From: BNXB01 sp031556375
GTDB taxonomy: Bacteria > Bacteroidota > Bacteroidia > Bacteroidales > Azobacteroidaceae
Reading direction: 5' to 3'
Assembly: GCA_031556375.1 (NCBI GenBank)
Contig: JAVBTA010000003.1
Span: forward strand, 108,485-172,484
Length of the DNA: 64,000 nt
The notes under the pieces are model-generated. The model was not told the origin of the DNA and made no database searches. It saw only the letters and a program-made list of their open reading frames with translations. Below are positions 9,610 to 19,257 of the stretch, piece after piece (within the stretch, counting starts at the first letter, position 1; each line of letters opens with the position of its first letter). The translations under genes and the position numbers were made by a program.

Positions 9610-9966
9610 GTTTTTTTTAGAGAAAATAAAAACAGAAGTATTAACAAGTACCTCTCACATGTAGGAAAAAGCAGAAATTCGCATAAAAATAAAAGTTGTA
9701 CGTTCAACATATATGCCATTTTTTCATCTAAAATGTTAATTTTTGTTAATTGATTGAAGTTTTCAATAAAAAACATATAAATAATTAAAATTGTTATATA
9801 TTTGTGTAAGCTACATATAAAATTACACACAACGATATAAACACATAACCAACCTACTCTACACATATACCTAATGATTGACAAAGTAAAGCTAATTTAA
9901 TGTATTGATGCTATTTTATGGTAGCATAAAGTCTTTTATATCATTTTAGTATTAATTATAAATTAA
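9610..9966. other. Intergenic region with inverted repeats, 357 bp
   Basis: Very AT-rich gap between divergent ddh and the giant secreted protein. It holds a -7 box for the plus strand (TATATTTG, 9797-9804). An inverted repeat, TGTGTAA/TTACACA (9803-9829), overlaps that box. Two overlapping dyads sit just before the start: ATGCTA/TAGCAT (9908-9927) and TTTATG/CATAAA (9915-9930). The open frames here show no coding character. Confidence 0.5.
9797..9804 (+). promoter_or_regulatory. Candidate -7 box for the giant secreted protein
   Basis: TATATTTG fits TAnnTTTG. If used, it leaves an unusually long leader of about 155 bases containing the inverted repeats at 9908-9930. No well-spaced TTG was found. 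Confidence 0.4.
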
Positions 9967-12900
9967 ATGGGTATGAGAAAACAATTACATTTAATCCGGT
10001 TTATGATTTTGTCGTTCGCTGTGGTATGGTGTATACCATCATGGGCACAAATCAGCGAAGGGGGAATTCCTCCCAGTTTTGGGTTGCCCATATTGAGGCA
10101 ATCAGCACAACCGTATCAAACTGCTATTAAGTTCAATGTTAATGAATTGAAAGCAGAAGACGCTAAAAATGAAGCGGAAGGAGCACCAATTCGTACGGCA
10201 ATTATTATTCCATCTGATTTAAGTATTGAAAAAGACGGCAGATGGACTGATCTGGCTGACGGTCGACGTATTTGGCAATTGGAGATTAGTGCTCCTGATG
10301 CTATAGCTCTTTTACTTTATTATGATGAATTTTATATTCCTAAAGGAGGTAAGCTATTCATATACAATAAAGAAAAGAATCATATTCTTGGAGCCTATAC
10401 AGAAAAGACCAATATAAAAGGCGGAAAATTTGCCACAGAGTTTGTAGCCGGCGATAAGTTAGTCTTAGAGTACGTTTCTCCTTCAGAAACATTAACAATG
10501 ACCGATGAGTCCGGAAAGACCTTACCGGTAATAGCTAAAGGTAATCCCCGCATCAAGATCTCAGGTATAGCATACGGATATAATCATCTGGATGTTTATC
10601 ATATAAAAAATGAAAGACCTCAATTAAGAGTGGGAGAATCCGGTAGTTGTATGATCAACATCAATTGTCCTGAAGGCGACAATTGGCAGCTACAAAAAAG
10701 AGGAGTAGCAAAAAGCGTAACTCCAATCGGATCTGGAGCTTATCTTTGTTCCGGAACAATTCTTAACAATACCGTCCAGGATTTTGATCCTCTTTTCTTA
10801 ACTGCAAGTCATTGCTTTTATACCAGCGATGCCACTGCCAAGTGTACGGATTTTTCTCAGGTCATTTATTATTTCAATTATGAAAGCTTTAATTGTATGA
10901 CGACTTATCCGGATCAAACACGCACAATGGTAGGGGCCGAGCTATTGGTGGAGCTACCGACTATAGGTGGTATAGCCGGAACAGGAGGTACCGACGGTGG
11001 ATTATTACGATTACTGAATCCAATCCCTCCGGATTATAACGTTTTTTATAATGGTTGGGATAACCGGAACATTGCTCCTACAAGCGGAGTAGGAATCCAC
11101 CACCCTGCAGGAGATATAAAGAAAATATCAACATATACGACTACTGCAGGACAAACAACATGGACAGGAGGCCCCTCGAACCAGTGGTGGAATGTGACAT
11201 GGGCTAGTACTGTAAGTGGAAAAAGTTTAACTGAAGGTGGTTCATCAGGCTCTCCATTGTTTAACCAAAATAAAAGGGTTGTTGGTTGTCTGACAGGAGG
11301 GCCTTCACAACAGGGTGTGCCTAAATGTGAACAACCGGTATCCACGCATGTAGCCTATTACGGAAAGTTATCCTACCATTGGGACGGAGATAATACAGGC
11401 TCTGGAATTGTCGACCAAACAAAAAAAATGAAAGATTATCTTGATCCGAATAACTCAGGGGCAAATTTTATAGATGGAAAATACAACTCTTCGGCTTCGA
11501 CAAATGCAATTTTTGAAGTAGATAAAAGTGATATAATTGTGTTTGAATCTGTAAATTTCAGAGATGGATCTTCTGGTGCAAATACATGGGAGTGGACATT
11601 TGAAGGAGGGACACCAAGTACTTTTAATGGAAAACAACCTCCTGTTATTACATACAATGCTCCGAGTCCCACCGGAGGATTTACAGCTAAGTTGGTTGTC
11701 AATAAGGGAACTGCAAATGAAAGTAGTATGGAAGTGAAAATCCAGGTAAAAGAATTAGGAGATAACCCACAGACTCCCGTTGCACGTTTCTCTCTTGAAG
11801 AAATCCTAACCTTATCTGAAGGATTTGACACATCAATACCTCCTACAGGCTGGAATCTCGATAAACCAGGAGCAAGCACCAATCAATTCATATTGGCAAA
11901 CATGACTAATGCTGCATTAAACTTTAATACGATCGATCCTAATAGTCAATATTCGGCTCTTGTCCAACATGATGATACTGAGGTTGTAGATACATGGTTG
12001 AAATCACCGGCATATACATTCTCTGACCCAAATACATGGCTTGAATTTTATGGATTCTATGCTACTGCATATATAGATAATGACAAGTTTTTATCCGTAT
12101 CGGTTTCTACTGATGGAGGAAATAACTGGACTGAAATCTGGACAAACGCAGATTTAAGCGGCGACGGTGATTTATCATGGCACAAACATAAAGTGGACCT
12201 GTCAACTTATGTTGGTCAAAGTATTAGATTAGGATTTAGATATTATGGACAAGGAGGATACTTTGGCGGATTCGACGGTATAAAAATAGTCACTCCTTCT
12301 GACCCAGCCCAGGCAAAAACAATCAATGTAGGTGACTACATTACTCCTGTCGAGTGGAGTTCAGGCCCCCCGATTCTTTATGAATGGACATTTGAAGGAG
12401 GAACACCAGCAACATCAACAGAACAAAATCCGGGTACTATTCGATATCTGCAACCGGGTACATTCGACATCACACTAAAAGTGAAAAATTATAGGGGTGA
12501 AGATATACATACCTTTACTGATGCAGTAACTGTAATTCTGCATACACCTGAAACTGATTTTATAAGTCAGGGATATAACCGTACCGATTTTGCCCGCGCA
12601 ATTCCGGTAAATGTCCCGGTAAAGTTTACCGATCTGTCGAAAAACTATCCTGATCAATGGAACTGGACTTTTACAGGAGGTACACCTACTACTTCCACAA
12701 CACAAAATCCAATCGTAACCTACTCAACTGAAGGCATCAGCAATGTTAGTCTTACTGCGAAAAATATTACAGGAGAAAACACTGCAACAAAAAATAGTTA
12801 TATACATGCAGGTTATTTAACCCACGATATTTGGAATATAAGTCAGGGGGAGACAACAACCAACACATGGAGGGCTACAGCTACAAACTATATTACCGGA

Positions 12901-15768
12901 TCAAATGCAGGTACAATTGTTCCATATAGCGAGTTCGCCGAATTATTCGACGCACCCTTAGCATCCGGAGTGTTACGCAAAATTCAGATTTCTTTCTGGA
13001 CAGGAGCAGCTACTAATGCAGGAAACCTGACTCTTAAGTTATACAATGTCGGAGCTGATGGTTTTCCTTCAACTACTTTCCACTCACAAACATTTCCTAT
13101 TTCAGGTATCAACACATCAGGATATACCACTATAACTCTTTCAAAAGAAGTTTCTATCAATGATAAGTTCTATGTTGCGATAGCTGGATTTGCCGCCACT
13201 ACCAGCCAATTGGTAGCAGTTAGGGCCTCCAGCTTAAGGGCGCCTGAAGACAATCGGGTTTGTTTCTATAGTTTATATCATGATGTTATATTAAATCGCC
13301 CCTGGATTAGTACAGCCAGTCAGTACAACGTAGGATTATCTATGAATATCGTTCCGGAATTTACCTACACTTACTATGAACTTAGTGGCGATAAAGAAGT
13401 ATACCGTAAGAATATAGACAACACTATCGGAACAGCATCTGTAAGTACTAATGCAAGCTGGACGGCAACCACTAATGCAAGCTGGATTACGATCAGCAAT
13501 GGTTCAGGCACCGGTAACGGCACTTTTACTTACACAGTCAGTCAAAACGATGGAATGCTAAGAGATGGTGTCATAACTATTTCGTGCATGGGAAATCAAG
13601 AAACAATCCTTGTTGTACAGGCCGGACCAAACCCAATAAATCTTACGGCAACTCTTACAACTGAATCCGCAGTCGGTTTATCATGGGATGCTCCGGCTAT
13701 CAAAGATATCTACGACAATATCGAAGGACATACAAGTTTTACCCTTGATTCTCCGGGTAGTGCAGGTTGGTCGTATATCGACGCCGATGGTGGTACTCCC
13801 GTAGCCATTTCATATGATGGAGAAACGTTTCCGAATGTCAACATTCCAAGTTCATTCATGGTATACACGCCTGGAGAAACAACGCCTCCGATTACAGATG
13901 CACTGTTTGCACCTCATAGCGGTAACAAGTTCCTCGCATGTCCAAAGAATATTGCCAATACAGGAGCAAATAACGACTGGATAATAAGTCCGGAATTAGG
14001 TTTTGACAGGAATTTCAAATTTGTATTCTGGGCCAAATCCATTCATCCAAGTTATGCCGAACATATCCGTGTTGCATACTCAACCGCAGGAAAAACGGTC
14101 AGTGATTTTACGAATGTTGTTACATCCGGAAGTTATGTAAGTGTTCCTAGTGCATGGACTAAATATGAATTTACAATACCGGCAAATGCCAAATATGTTG
14201 CATTGAATTGTGTATCAAACTATGCATTTATGCTTATGGTAGATGATATTTATATCGGTATTGGGGATGCTCCGGCAGGTATTTATCCAGAGATGGCAAT
14301 TACCAGCGGATTATTGAAATTTATGGTTGACGGAAAAATTGAGATAGTTCAACCCGAATTTAACGCACTATTAAATAAAATGAAGGAAGCTGTTGTACGA
14401 CAAGAGATCCCTGCGACTCTTACAAATGAGACAACAGGTGAAATCATTCAATTAAATACTGAAAAAATTTCGGGTAATGCTGCTCCTATAAGCCAAGGAG
14501 GAGCATTGATGATTACGCAACAAAATTCGTTTATTGGTATTCAAACCAATACAGGTATAAAATACAATATTTACCGTGATGGAAGCTTAATTGCCAACGG
14601 ATTGTCAACAACTAACTATACAGACTTATATACACCAGGTGGAAATGTGTGTTATACTGTAACTGCTGTATATAATGACGACAGCAGACTGGAAACAACA
14701 GAATCCAACGAAGTATGCCTGGCGGCTCCTTCCGCAATGATAGTCCAGGCTTTAGATGCAAGCAGACAACGATTCACGGACAATCCGACTTTCAATTTCA
14801 CGATTACCGGTAATTTGATGGGATTACATACGATTGACGAAGTCAGAACTTGGGTTACAGCAAGCACTACTGCCAATTATTATTCACCGGTAGGTGCTTA
14901 TCCGATTATCCCTTCCGTAAATAATCCGCAACCTCAATATGTATTCCGGTTTATTAATGGAATATTGACTATTACAGCTCCTCCTATTCCTGTAATCCTG
15001 GAACAACCTAAGGATGCCGTATTATGTGAAGGAAGCAACTATACATTATCGGTAAAAACGCAGGGAGAAGAGCTGAATTACCAATGGTATAAGGGCAATA
15101 GCAAGATTATGGGTGTTAATTCCTCCAGTCTGGAATTGAAAAACATAACCAGGAATGATTACGATACTTACTATGTCGTAGTAAGCAATGAGAGAGGAAC
15201 TACATATAGCGAAAAGGCAAGGATATATGTTGTCGAACCTCTGGGTAGTATTTCTTACAAGGAATTTCCGGATGTTGCTGTCACAGGTTCTACTTACTCA
15301 TTGAAATTGAATGGTTATTCCAACGTTACCAAATACACATGGAGTTTCAGCAAAGACAATGTTGTCAGCTTTGAACCTGAATCAGGCGCAAGGAATGAAA
15401 CAAAAATAACATTCAGCGCTACAGCAATCGGAGTTGGAACAATAAAAGTAGACCTGGAACATACTTGCGGTACTTATTCTCATAGTAGAGATGTAAATGT
15501 TAAATATCCGACCGGAATTGATGATGTAAACAATTCTATTGTAAAAATTTATCCTAATCCGGTAAGTAACATTCTGAATATATCTTACAATCAACAGCCG
15601 ATCAAATCTGTAATTGTAAATGATATCAGCGGACGAACTATTGAGCGTTATGATAATGTTGGATCCTACCAATTAGCTATCCAGGCTTCAAAATGGACAA
15701 AAGGTACTTATATTATCATTATTGAGACAAATACTGGAAGAACCGTTCAAAAAGTTATCAAAAAATAG
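9967..15768 (+). CDS. Giant secreted trypsin-like/PKD/adhesin protein with T9SS sorting domain
   Basis: 1933 residues, exported by Sec (signal peptide ending SWAQ) and then by the type IX system. A lysyl-endopeptidase-like serine protease domain (about 225-475) carries the triad: His282 in LTASHC, Asp343 in GGTDGG, Ser427 in GGSSGSP. Then come a PKD repeat (about 540), a cleaved-adhesin/MAM-like lectin domain (616-777), two PKD repeats (about 805 and 898), a BACON-like domain (1138-1218), an Fn3-like segment, a second cleaved-adhesin domain (1251-1437) and an Ig-like domain (1672-1757). The type A C-terminal signal (about 1852-1933) contains KIYPNPVSNILNI and ends in a KVIKK-type tail. The architecture recalls gingipain-type protease/adhesins. 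A surface or secreted role in protein breakdown fits the glutamate fermentation operon next door (inference). Confidence 0.93.
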   Translation: MGMRKQLHLIRFMILSFAVVWCIPSWAQISEGGIPPSFGLPILRQSAQPYQTAIKFNVNELKAEDAKNEAEGAPIRTAIIIPSDLSIEKDGRWTDLADGRRIWQLEISAPDAIALLLYYDEFYIPKGGKLFIYNKEKNHILGAYTEKTNIKGGKFATEFVAGDKLVLEYVSPSETLTMTDESGKTLPVIAKGNPRIKISGIAYGYNHLDVYHIKNERPQLRVGESGSCMININCPEGDNWQLQKRGVAKSVTPIGSGAYLCSGTILNNTVQDFDPLFLTASHCFYTSDATAKCTDFSQVIYYFNYESFNCMTTYPDQTRTMVGAELLVELPTIGGIAGTGGTDGGLLRLLNPIPPDYNVFYNGWDNRNIAPTSGVGIHHPAGDIKKISTYTTTAGQTTWTGGPSNQWWNVTWASTVSGKSLTEGGSSGSPLFNQNKRVVGCLTGGPSQQGVPKCEQPVSTHVAYYGKLSYHWDGDNTGSGIVDQTKKMKDYLDPNNSGANFIDGKYNSSASTNAIFEVDKSDIIVFESVNFRDGSSGANTWEWTFEGGTPSTFNGKQPPVITYNAPSPTGGFTAKLVVNKGTANESSMEVKIQVKELGDNPQTPVARFSLEEILTLSEGFDTSIPPTGWNLDKPGASTNQFILANMTNAALNFNTIDPNSQYSALVQHDDTEVVDTWLKSPAYTFSDPNTWLEFYGFYATAYIDNDKFLSVSVSTDGGNNWTEIWTNADLSGDGDLSWHKHKVDLSTYVGQSIRLGFRYYGQGGYFGGFDGIKIVTPSDPAQAKTINVGDYITPVEWSSGPPILYEWTFEGGTPATSTEQNPGTIRYLQPGTFDITLKVKNYRGEDIHTFTDAVTVILHTPETDFISQGYNRTDFARAIPVNVPVKFTDLSKNYPDQWNWTFTGGTPTTSTTQNPIVTYSTEGISNVSLTAKNITGENTATKNSYIHAGYLTHDIWNISQGETTTNTWRATATNYITGSNAGTIVPYSEFAELFDAPLASGVLRKIQISFWTGAATNAGNLTLKLYNVGADGFPSTTFHSQTFPISGINTSGYTTITLSKEVSINDKFYVAIAGFAATTSQLVAVRASSLRAPEDNRVCFYSLYHDVILNRPWISTASQYNVGLSMNIVPEFTYTYYELSGDKEVYRKNIDNTIGTASVSTNASWTATTNASWITISNGSGTGNGTFTYTVSQNDGMLRDGVITISCMGNQETILVVQAGPNPINLTATLTTESAVGLSWDAPAIKDIYDNIEGHTSFTLDSPGSAGWSYIDADGGTPVAISYDGETFPNVNIPSSFMVYTPGETTPPITDALFAPHSGNKFLACPKNIANTGANNDWIISPELGFDRNFKFVFWAKSIHPSYAEHIRVAYSTAGKTVSDFTNVVTSGSYVSVPSAWTKYEFTIPANAKYVALNCVSNYAFMLMVDDIYIGIGDAPAGIYPEMAITSGLLKFMVDGKIEIVQPEFNALLNKMKEAVVRQEIPATLTNETTGEIIQLNTEKISGNAAPISQGGALMITQQNSFIGIQTNTGIKYNIYRDGSLIANGLSTTNYTDLYTPGGNVCYTVTAVYNDDSRLETTESNEVCLAAPSAMIVQALDASRQRFTDNPTFNFTITGNLMGLHTIDEVRTWVTASTTANYYSPVGAYPIIPSVNNPQPQYVFRFINGILTITAPPIPVILEQPKDAVLCEGSNYTLSVKTQGEELNYQWYKGNSKIMGVNSSSLELKNITRNDYDTYYVVVSNERGTTYSEKARIYVVEPLGSISYKEFPDVAVTGSTYSLKLNGYSNVTKYTWSFSKDNVVSFEPESGARNETKITFSATAIGVGTIKVDLEHTCGTYSHSRDVNVKYPTGIDDVNNSIVKIYPNPVSNILNISYNQQPIKSVIVNDISGRTIERYDNVGSYQLAIQASKWTKGTYIIIIETNTGRTVQKVIKK

Positions 15769-15794
15769 CATTTTGCAAGTAAACCCTCTAAATT

Positions 15795-15834
15795 AAAGCG
15801 GTGATTCTGAAAAGTTTCACCGCTTTTCATTTTT
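15795..15834 (+). terminator. Terminator of the giant secreted protein gene
   Basis: A 10-bp stem AAAGCGGTGA/TCACCGCTTT (15795-15804 and 15817-15826) is followed by a T-rich stretch, 27 bases after the stop codon. Confidence 0.85.
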
Positions 15835-15894
15835 ATTTAATGTTTTTTATATCAAAAGGTTATTTTTCGCGATATTTTTTTTTGTGAATTATTA

Positions 15895-15923
15895 TTGTAA
15901 ATCATTTTTAATCCGTAGCTTTG
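15895..15923 (+). promoter_or_regulatory. Promoter of the glutamate mutase operon
   Basis: TTG at 15895-15897 and TAGCTTTG at 15916-15923 are separated by 18 bases, a good Bacteroidetes -33/-7 pair. The start of transcription would fall about 25 bases before the mutS ATG. That leaves no room for a cobalamin riboswitch. Confidence 0.75.
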
Positions 15924-15955
15924 TACCAAAATTTAAGCACACCAAATTAACATTT

Positions 15956-16363
15956 ATGAAAATAAAAACCATTGTTACCGGAGTTATCGGAGCCGATGTA
16001 CATGCTGTTGGTAACAAAATTTTAGCTTATGCCCTGGAAGATGCCGGTTTTAATGTTGTGAATCTGGGAGTTATGGTTTCCCAGGAAGAGTTTATCAACG
16101 CCGTTCTGGAAACAAATGCCAGTGCAATTGTGGTCTCCTCTCTTTACGGACACGGGGAAATCGATTGTAATGGACTGCGTGATAAATGCAATGAAGCCGG
16201 TTTAAAAGATATAGTACTTCTTGTCGGAGGAAATCTGGTAGTTGGGAAACAAGACTTCGCAGATGTTGAAAAGCGTTTTACAGCTATGGGATTCACCAAA
16301 GCATACCCTCCGGGAACCTCATTAGAAACAACAATTGAAGACCTGAATAAATTTCTAAGTTAA
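15956..16363 (+). CDS. mutS: Glutamate mutase sigma (S) subunit, B12-binding
   Basis: Small subunit of methylaspartate mutase, which rearranges L-glutamate to L-threo-3-methylaspartate with adenosylcobalamin. 135 residues, the usual size. The cobalamin motif DxHxxG is seen as Asp14, His16, Gly19 in GADVHAVGNKIL, where the histidine replaces the dimethylbenzimidazole ligand. VSSLYGHGEID and the LLVGGNLVVGK stretch complete the fold. I start at ATG 15956: the longer frame would run through the promoter. First gene of a nine-gene operon. Confidence 0.96.
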   Translation: MKIKTIVTGVIGADVHAVGNKILAYALEDAGFNVVNLGVMVSQEEFINAVLETNASAIVVSSLYGHGEIDCNGLRDKCNEAGLKDIVLLVGGNLVVGKQDFADVEKRFTAMGFTKAYPPGTSLETTIEDLNKFLS

Positions 16364-16373
16364 CAAATCCGTT

Positions 16374-17756
16374 ATGATTTACTTAACGGCCGATTTTGGA
16401 AGCACCTATACGAAATTGACAGCCATTGATGCCAAAGAATCCTGTATTCTGGCGACTTCCAATGCTTTCACCACCATTGAAACAAATATCATGGCCGGGT
16501 TTCATACTGCTTTATCAAAACTGGAAGAAAAATTTGGGAAACTACACTATGACAAAATTCTTTGTTGTAGCAGTGCAGGCGGGGGGCTGAAAATGGTAGC
16601 TCTCGGACTGGTGCCCGAACTCACAGCCAAAGCTGCTAAACTGGCAGCATCCAGTGCCGGAGCAAAAGTCGTTAAGACCTATTCTTTTGAAATATCACAA
16701 TCTGAACAAAATGAGATTTATGAGATAAACCCGGACGTAGTACTCTTGTGCGGAGGTACCGACGGAGGAAATAAAGAGGTAATCATAGCCAATGCCCAAA
16801 GATTATCTGCCATAGATCGTAATTTTTCAATCATTGTTGCCGGAAATAAAAGCGCATCATACGAATTGGACGATATCCTGAAAGCTTCAGGAAAAGATTA
16901 TGTAATCACAGACAATGTCATGCCTGTATTCAACAGCCTGAATATTGAACCGGCCAAACAATGTATACGTGAAGTATTTATCCGCAAAATTATAGATGCC
17001 AAAGGTCTCTCAGAAGTACAACAAATGGCTTCATCGGAGATCATCCCTACTCCACTGGCTGTAATGAATGCCTGCGAACTACTCAGTAAAGGTACGAAAA
17101 ACAATGAGGGTATCGGAGAATTAATGGCTATCGATCTCGGAGGAGCAACTACCGATGTTTATTCCATGGCTGCCGGAAAACCAATGGCAGAAAACGTACT
17201 TATCAAAGGACTGCCGGAACCTTTCAGTAAACGTACCGTAGAAGGTGATCTGGGAATGCGATATAGTCTATCTTCCCTTGCTGAAGAACTCGACCTGGAA
17301 AATCTTGAGAAAGAAATCGGAGCAGAACCTCAGGAAATCAATCGCTGGGTTGAACGCTGCGTCTCCGATCCATCCATCATTGCCCATCTCGAAAGTAAAG
17401 AATTAAAGATAGAGGAAGTATTGGCTAAAAGTGCTATCGAACTGGCTGTTGAAAGACATTGTGGAATCATGGAAAGCGCTTATTCTCCGATGGGAATCAT
17501 TTTTTCCATTACAGGAAAAGACCTGACAGAAATACCGTATATAATTGGTATTGGCGGAATCCTGGTTAACAATCCACATCCGGAAAAATTACTTGAAGGT
17601 GCCAGGTTCAGTTTAGCAAAAAGCAACTCTATGAGACCGAAAAATCCGAAGTTCTTACTGGACAAAGAATATATTTTCGCCTCTATGGGATTACTCAGCT
17701 CTATAGATCCGGATTTGGCACTCTGTTTAATGAAAAAAGAAATAAATATACAATGA
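16374..17756 (+). CDS. mutL: MutL, glutamate mutase-associated ASKHA ATPase
   Basis: 460 residues. It belongs to the MutL/GlmL family found between the two glutamate mutase subunits and thought to act as reactivating chaperone for the B12 enzyme. (It is not the mismatch repair MutL.) An actin-like ATPase start (YLTADFGSTYTKLTAID) and a second phosphate loop (MAIDLGGATTDVYSM, near residue 250) are visible, with LLCGGTDGGN between. It lies ten bases after mutS and 27 before mutE. Confidence 0.93.
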   Translation: MIYLTADFGSTYTKLTAIDAKESCILATSNAFTTIETNIMAGFHTALSKLEEKFGKLHYDKILCCSSAGGGLKMVALGLVPELTAKAAKLAASSAGAKVVKTYSFEISQSEQNEIYEINPDVVLLCGGTDGGNKEVIIANAQRLSAIDRNFSIIVAGNKSASYELDDILKASGKDYVITDNVMPVFNSLNIEPAKQCIREVFIRKIIDAKGLSEVQQMASSEIIPTPLAVMNACELLSKGTKNNEGIGELMAIDLGGATTDVYSMAAGKPMAENVLIKGLPEPFSKRTVEGDLGMRYSLSSLAEELDLENLEKEIGAEPQEINRWVERCVSDPSIIAHLESKELKIEEVLAKSAIELAVERHCGIMESAYSPMGIIFSITGKDLTEIPYIIGIGGILVNNPHPEKLLEGARFSLAKSNSMRPKNPKFLLDKEYIFASMGLLSSIDPDLALCLMKKEINIQ

Positions 17757-17783
17757 TAATATAATCAGAAGATTAACAGTAAT

Positions 17784-19244
17784 ATGGAAATTAAGAACAA
17801 AAAATTATCGATGGATGATTTCCTTGCGGAACGCAAAGAAGTTCTTGAACAATGGCCCACCGGTAAGGATGTAAATCTAGAAGAAGCCATTAAATACCAG
17901 AAGGAAATACCTGCGGAAAAACGCTTTGGCGACAAGTTAGCCCACGCAAAAGAATACGGGCTGACCCTCATTCAACCCCGTGCAGGTGTTGCTCTTTATG
18001 ATGAACACATCAAGTTACTCCAATACCTTGAAACAGAAGGAGAAGCTGATCTTTTACCTACCACTATCGACAGTTATACCCGTCTCAACCGGTATAATGA
18101 AGCTCAAGTCGGTATTGAAAAGAGTAAGGAAAGCGGACGATCTATGCTCAATGGGTTTCCGGCCGTTAACTACGGTGTGGGAATTTGCCGTACAGTTACA
18201 TCTTCTCTCAAAAGTCCGGTACAAGTGCGTCACGGGACTCCGGATGCGCGTTTGCTGACTGAAATCACTATTGCGGGAGGATTTACTTCATACGAAGGGG
18301 GAGGTATTTCGTATAATATTCCCTATTCGAAGAATCATTCTCTTGAAAAAACAATTGCTCATTGGCAATATGCCGACCGTTTGATCGGTTATTATGAAGA
18401 AAATGGAGTTTCTATCAATAGAGAGCCATTCGGACCGTTGACAGGGACACTTGTTCCTCCTTGTATTTCCAACTCAGTGGCTATAATAGAAGCAATACTA
18501 GCTGCAACACAAGGGGTTAAAGACGTTACTGTAGGTTACGGCCAATGCGGGAACCTGATCCAGGATGTCGCTGCGATTCGTTCTCTGGAACGTGAAACCC
18601 GCAGATATCTGGATCAATTCGGTTTTCACGATGTACGTGTAACCACTGTATTCCACCAATGGATGGGAGGATTTCCACAAGACGAATCCAAATCATTCGC
18701 AGTAATCTCCTGGGGTGCAGCAGCCGCTGTTCTGGCAAAAGCAACCAAAGTGATCGTAAAAACGCCACATGAAGCAATGGGGGTCCCTACGAAAGAAGCA
18801 AACGCAGAAGGATTGAGAGCTTCCAAACAGTTGGCATCTATGTTGCAAGTGCAGAGTTTTGTCGATATACCTGCAGTTGTGGCTGAAGCTAGTATTATCA
18901 ATCAGGAAGTTGAAAGCATCATTAATAAGGTAATCGAATTAGGAAAAGGAGACATCGCAATCGGTACTGTTGCTGCGTTTGAAGCTGGTGTTATAGATAT
19001 TCCCTTTGCACCTAGCAAATATAACGCTGGAAAAATTATGCCTGCCCGTGACAACTCCGGAGCCGTACGTTTCCTGGATTCCGGGAATATTCCATTAACA
19101 AACGATCTAAAAGCATTCCATCGTGGAAAACTGGAAGAACGTGCTAAATATGAAAACCGTCCGGTAAGTTTCCAAATGGTAATCGACGACGTATATGCCA
19201 TCGGAAAAGGATTTTTGGTAGGACGTCCACATGGAGTAAAATAA
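17784..19244 (+). CDS. mutE: Glutamate mutase epsilon (E) subunit
   Basis: Large TIM-barrel subunit of methylaspartate mutase, 486 residues, full length. It forms the active site that holds glutamate and the adenosyl radical, and pairs with MutS. Recognisable stretches are RHGTPDARLL, the glycine-rich GGFTSYEGGGISYNIPY, FGPLTGTLVPP and TVFHQWMGGFPQDE. Together with mal downstream it commits the operon to the methylaspartate route of glutamate fermentation. Confidence 0.96.
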   Translation: MEIKNKKLSMDDFLAERKEVLEQWPTGKDVNLEEAIKYQKEIPAEKRFGDKLAHAKEYGLTLIQPRAGVALYDEHIKLLQYLETEGEADLLPTTIDSYTRLNRYNEAQVGIEKSKESGRSMLNGFPAVNYGVGICRTVTSSLKSPVQVRHGTPDARLLTEITIAGGFTSYEGGGISYNIPYSKNHSLEKTIAHWQYADRLIGYYEENGVSINREPFGPLTGTLVPPCISNSVAIIEAILAATQGVKDVTVGYGQCGNLIQDVAAIRSLERETRRYLDQFGFHDVRVTTVFHQWMGGFPQDESKSFAVISWGAAAAVLAKATKVIVKTPHEAMGVPTKEANAEGLRASKQLASMLQVQSFVDIPAVVAEASIINQEVESIINKVIELGKGDIAIGTVAAFEAGVIDIPFAPSKYNAGKIMPARDNSGAVRFLDSGNIPLTNDLKAFHRGKLEERAKYENRPVSFQMVIDDVYAIGKGFLVGRPHGVK

Positions 19245-19257
19245 TAAAAAAAATTAT

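Noticed and set aside
9594..9884. 96-codon minus-strand frame upstream of ddh
   Set aside because: Covers the ddh promoter, is AT-driven Ile/Leu/Phe-rich sequence, and has no recognisable motif.
11436..11882. 148-codon minus-strand frame inside the giant secreted protein gene
   Set aside because: Antisense shadow; the sense strand has clear PKD domain sequence here.
15835..15955. Possible cobalamin riboswitch before the B12-dependent glutamate mutase operon
   Set aside because: The promoter at 15895-15923 leaves a leader of only about 25 bases, and no B12-box-like sequence was seen.
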